64,000 bases of DNA from Microbispora corallina (GTDB lineage: Bacteria > Actinomycetota > Actinomycetes > Streptosporangiales > Streptosporangiaceae): assembly GCF_016863035.1 (NCBI RefSeq), contig NZ_BOOC01000022.1:124001-188000 (forward strand), given 5' to 3'. Positions 62,418-64,000 of the stretch are shown one piece after another. The notes below the pieces were generated by a model. The model did no database searches and was not told the origin of the DNA. It saw nothing but the letters and a program-made list of their open reading frames with translations. A program made the position numbers and the translations under genes. Numbering within the stretch: position 1 is the first letter of the stretch; the number at the start of each line of letters is the position of its first letter.

Positions 62418-63448
62418 GCGGCGCCTCCGCTCCTGACCCGCGGGTCGATCGCCGTGTAGAGCAGGTCGGCCACGATGTTGGCGACCACGATGCCGATGGT
62501 GATCACCAGGAACGTGCCGCCCATGAGCGCGTAGTCGCGGCTGGTGATGCTGTTGACCAGCAGCAGGCCGAGGCCCGGATAGTTGAAGATCTCCTCGATG
62601 AAGATCGAGCCGCCGAACAGCATGCCGATCGACAGGGCGAGGATCGTGAACAGCGGCAGGATCGCGTTGCGCGCGAGGTACCGGAACACGATGCCCCGCT
62701 TCAGCCCCCGCAGCTCGGCCGCGAGGATGAAGTCGTCGCCGAGCACGGCGACCACGTTCGACTTCATCGCGAGGATCCAGCCTCCGTAGCTGGCCAGCGT
62801 GTACGTCACGACCGGCAGCACGGCGTGCTGCAGCAGCGAGCCCAGATAGCCCGGGTTGAGGCCGGGGACGAACTCGACGTCCACCGGGCCGCCCGACGGC
62901 AGGATCGGCCACAGCGTCGCGAAGATCGCGGTGAGCAGGAGCCCGATCACATACACCGGAACCCCGTGGAGCAGCGAGCCCGACAGCGCGAGCATGTCGC
63001 CGAGCTTCCCGGACCGCTTGATCGCGGCGTACACGCCCATGGTCACGCCGAGCAGGAAGCTCAGCAGCGTGCCCGCGAGGACCGGGAGCACGGTCCACCG
63101 GGCCGCCGACCCGATCAGCGTGGTGACCTCGACGCCCGGCGTGCTCAGCGAGCGCCCGAGGTCGAGGTGGAGCAGCGAGCCCATGTAGCCGAGGTACTGC
63201 TGCCACAGGCTGCCCGTCGGCAGGAAGCCGTACAGGACGGCCGTGGCCCGCTCGGCCTGCTCGGGCGACATGCCCTTCTGGATCAGGCTCTCGTACTGCC
63301 CCAGCACCGGGTTGCCGGGGATCTCCCGGATGATGACGAAGCTGATCGTCGCCACGACCCAGACCATCACCAGGCCGCGGACCAGATGGCCGCCAGTCTT
63401 GCGGGCGACGGCGCCCCACCGGGGCCGGCCCCGGACCGCGTTCGTCAT
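62414..63448 (-). CDS. oligopeptide-type ABC permease (DppB-like)
   Basis: A 344-residue permease: helix LVMVWVVATISFVIIREIPGNPV, YLGYMGSLLHLDLGRSLSTPGVEV, VLAGTLLSFLLGVTMGVYAA, the EAA-like loop AELRGLKRGIVFRYLARNAILPLFT and FIEEIFNYPGLGLLLVNSI. The ATG overlaps the binding-protein stop by 4 bp. It is the second gene of the operon as seen here. Confidence 0.94.
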   Translation of the reverse strand: MTNAVRGRPRWGAVARKTGGHLVRGLVMVWVVATISFVIIREIPGNPVLGQYESLIQKGMSPEQAERATAVLYGFLPTGSLWQQYLGYMGSLLHLDLGRSLSTPGVEVTTLIGSAARWTVLPVLAGTLLSFLLGVTMGVYAAIKRSGKLGDMLALSGSLLHGVPVYVIGLLLTAIFATLWPILPSGGPVDVEFVPGLNPGYLGSLLQHAVLPVVTYTLASYGGWILAMKSNVVAVLGDDFILAAELRGLKRGIVFRYLARNAILPLFTILALSIGMLFGGSIFIEEIFNYPGLGLLLVNSITSRDYALMGGTFLVITIGIVVANIVADLLYTAIDPRVRSGGAA

Positions 63449-64000
63449 GCCTGCCTCTTCTTGATCATCCCGAGCTGCATCCACACGCCGGACGACAGCC
63501 GCAGCGACTCGTCGTCGTCCGGCGGGAACGCCGTGTACCGGGAGGTGTTCACGAACTGGGTGTTGACGTAGTCCCACAGCTGGATCACGGGGACCTGCTG
63601 GTTGGCGATCCGCGCAAGGACGCCCACGATCTGCTTCTGCTCCTGCGGCGAGGCGAAGTTGAGCCTGGCGGTCAGCTCGCCCGGATCCACGCGGCCGTCC
63701 GCGCCCGCGTCCACGACCTGCGGGCCGCCCATCCAGTTTCCCTCGGTGCCCGGCGCGACGTGCCGCAGCCTGCCGCCGAACATCTGCCAGCCGTTCGCCT
63801 GCCCGAACAATCGCTGGAAGATGTTGTACGGCGAGGGTCCTAGCCCGATCAGCCAGAACCCGACGTCGTACTTGCCGTCGGCGAGCTCGCCCAGGTACAG
63901 CGTGTAGTCGGCGGCCGTGACCACGGTGGCGTCGATGCCGTGGTCCACGAGCTGGCTGCTGATCGACTTGGCCGCGGACACCCAGTCGGAGAACGACGCG
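63445..64000 (-). CDS. ABC transporter substrate-binding protein, family 5 (3' part; gene runs off the window)
   Basis: The window holds the last 184 codons of a peptide-type substrate-binding protein; the frame is open to the edge. The visible C-terminal domain reads SFSDWVSAAKSISSQLVDHGIDAT, YDVGFWLIGLGPSPYNIFQRLF, LNFASPQEQKQIVGVLARIANQQVPVIQLWDYVNTQ, blocks typical of the OppA/DppA group. The signal peptide and N-terminus lie beyond 64000. With the neighbours it suggests uptake of peptides or muropeptides; carbohydrate-binding family 5 members also exist. Confidence 0.9.
   Translation of the reverse strand, partial: ASFSDWVSAAKSISSQLVDHGIDATVVTAADYTLYLGELADGKYDVGFWLIGLGPSPYNIFQRLFGQANGWQMFGGRLRHVAPGTEGNWMGGPQVVDAGADGRVDPGELTARLNFASPQEQKQIVGVLARIANQQVPVIQLWDYVNTQFVNTSRYTAFPPDDDESLRLSSGVWMQLGMIKKRQA

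Overview
The window is about 73% G+C throughout, with many GTG starts, extensive 1-8 bp gene overlaps and almost no spacer DNA. Gene families are typical of filamentous actinomycetes: an AfsR-type BTAD regulator, a secreted CBM2 protein, SPW-repeat and CsbD proteins, and abundant TetR and LysR regulators. The best guess is a chromosomal segment of a Streptosporangiales-like actinobacterium (inference from style and gene content; no rRNA or tRNA gene is present). No transposase, integrase, CRISPR array or phage gene was recognised.

Layout, left end (1-11.3 kb): tex, then a minus-strand histidine-degradation-type cluster. This holds an ammonia-lyase of the HAL/PAL family, an RpiR regulator, urocanase (hutU) and an M20 amidohydrolase. 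The lyase reading frame is open upstream into a membrane methyltransferase/DCC-thioredoxin protein, and the lyase lacks the Ala-Ser-Gly triad that forms the MIO cofactor. A TetR gene diverges from the membrane-protein pair. 11.5-15.1 kb: a three-gene RbsBAC-type sugar ABC operon with a good promoter and two dyads. 15.2-24.4 kb: a metallo-beta-lactamase-fold hydrolase, a DrrAB-type exporter, a 1191-residue AfsR-like regulator, small membrane proteins, an internally duplicated membrane protein and a ferritin-like protein. 24.5-31.2 kb: hemerythrin protein, secreted CBM2 protein, ROK protein, methyltransferase, and small stress or envelope proteins separated by unusually strong hairpins. 31.4-32.8 kb: two lone enzyme genes (DHFR-like, VOC) flanked by a diverged 34-bp direct repeat.

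32.8-39.6 kb is the most system-like region. A BlaI-type repressor and an M56 metalloprotease sit between two glycosyltransferase units: a GT4 gene on one side, and on the other a GT2/CDP-glycerol glycerophosphotransferase gene overlapping a second GT4 gene. Matching TACTA-type dyads lie just upstream of blaI and the divergent GT4 gene, and upstream of the glycerophosphotransferase gene. This predicts BlaI/M56 signalling that controls synthesis of a teichoic-acid-like wall polymer.

39.6-55.4 kb is a mosaic of small units: glutathionyl-hydroquinone-reductase-like protein, class V aminotransferase, two LysR regulators with MFS genes (one apparently decayed), TerC behind a candidate yybP-ykoY manganese riboswitch, and a metallophosphoesterase with no standard start codon joined to a phosphopantetheinyl transferase. 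It also holds endonuclease V, a thiamine-binding protein, a flavoprotein, and an SDR/TetR pair with two operators.

55.5-64.0 kb is a peptidoglycan-salvage locus. MurQ and a serine hydrolase diverge from a NamZ-type exo-muramidase. A six-gene oligopeptide-type ABC operon converges on them and runs off the right edge. The genes together suggest import of muropeptides followed by intracellular breakdown.
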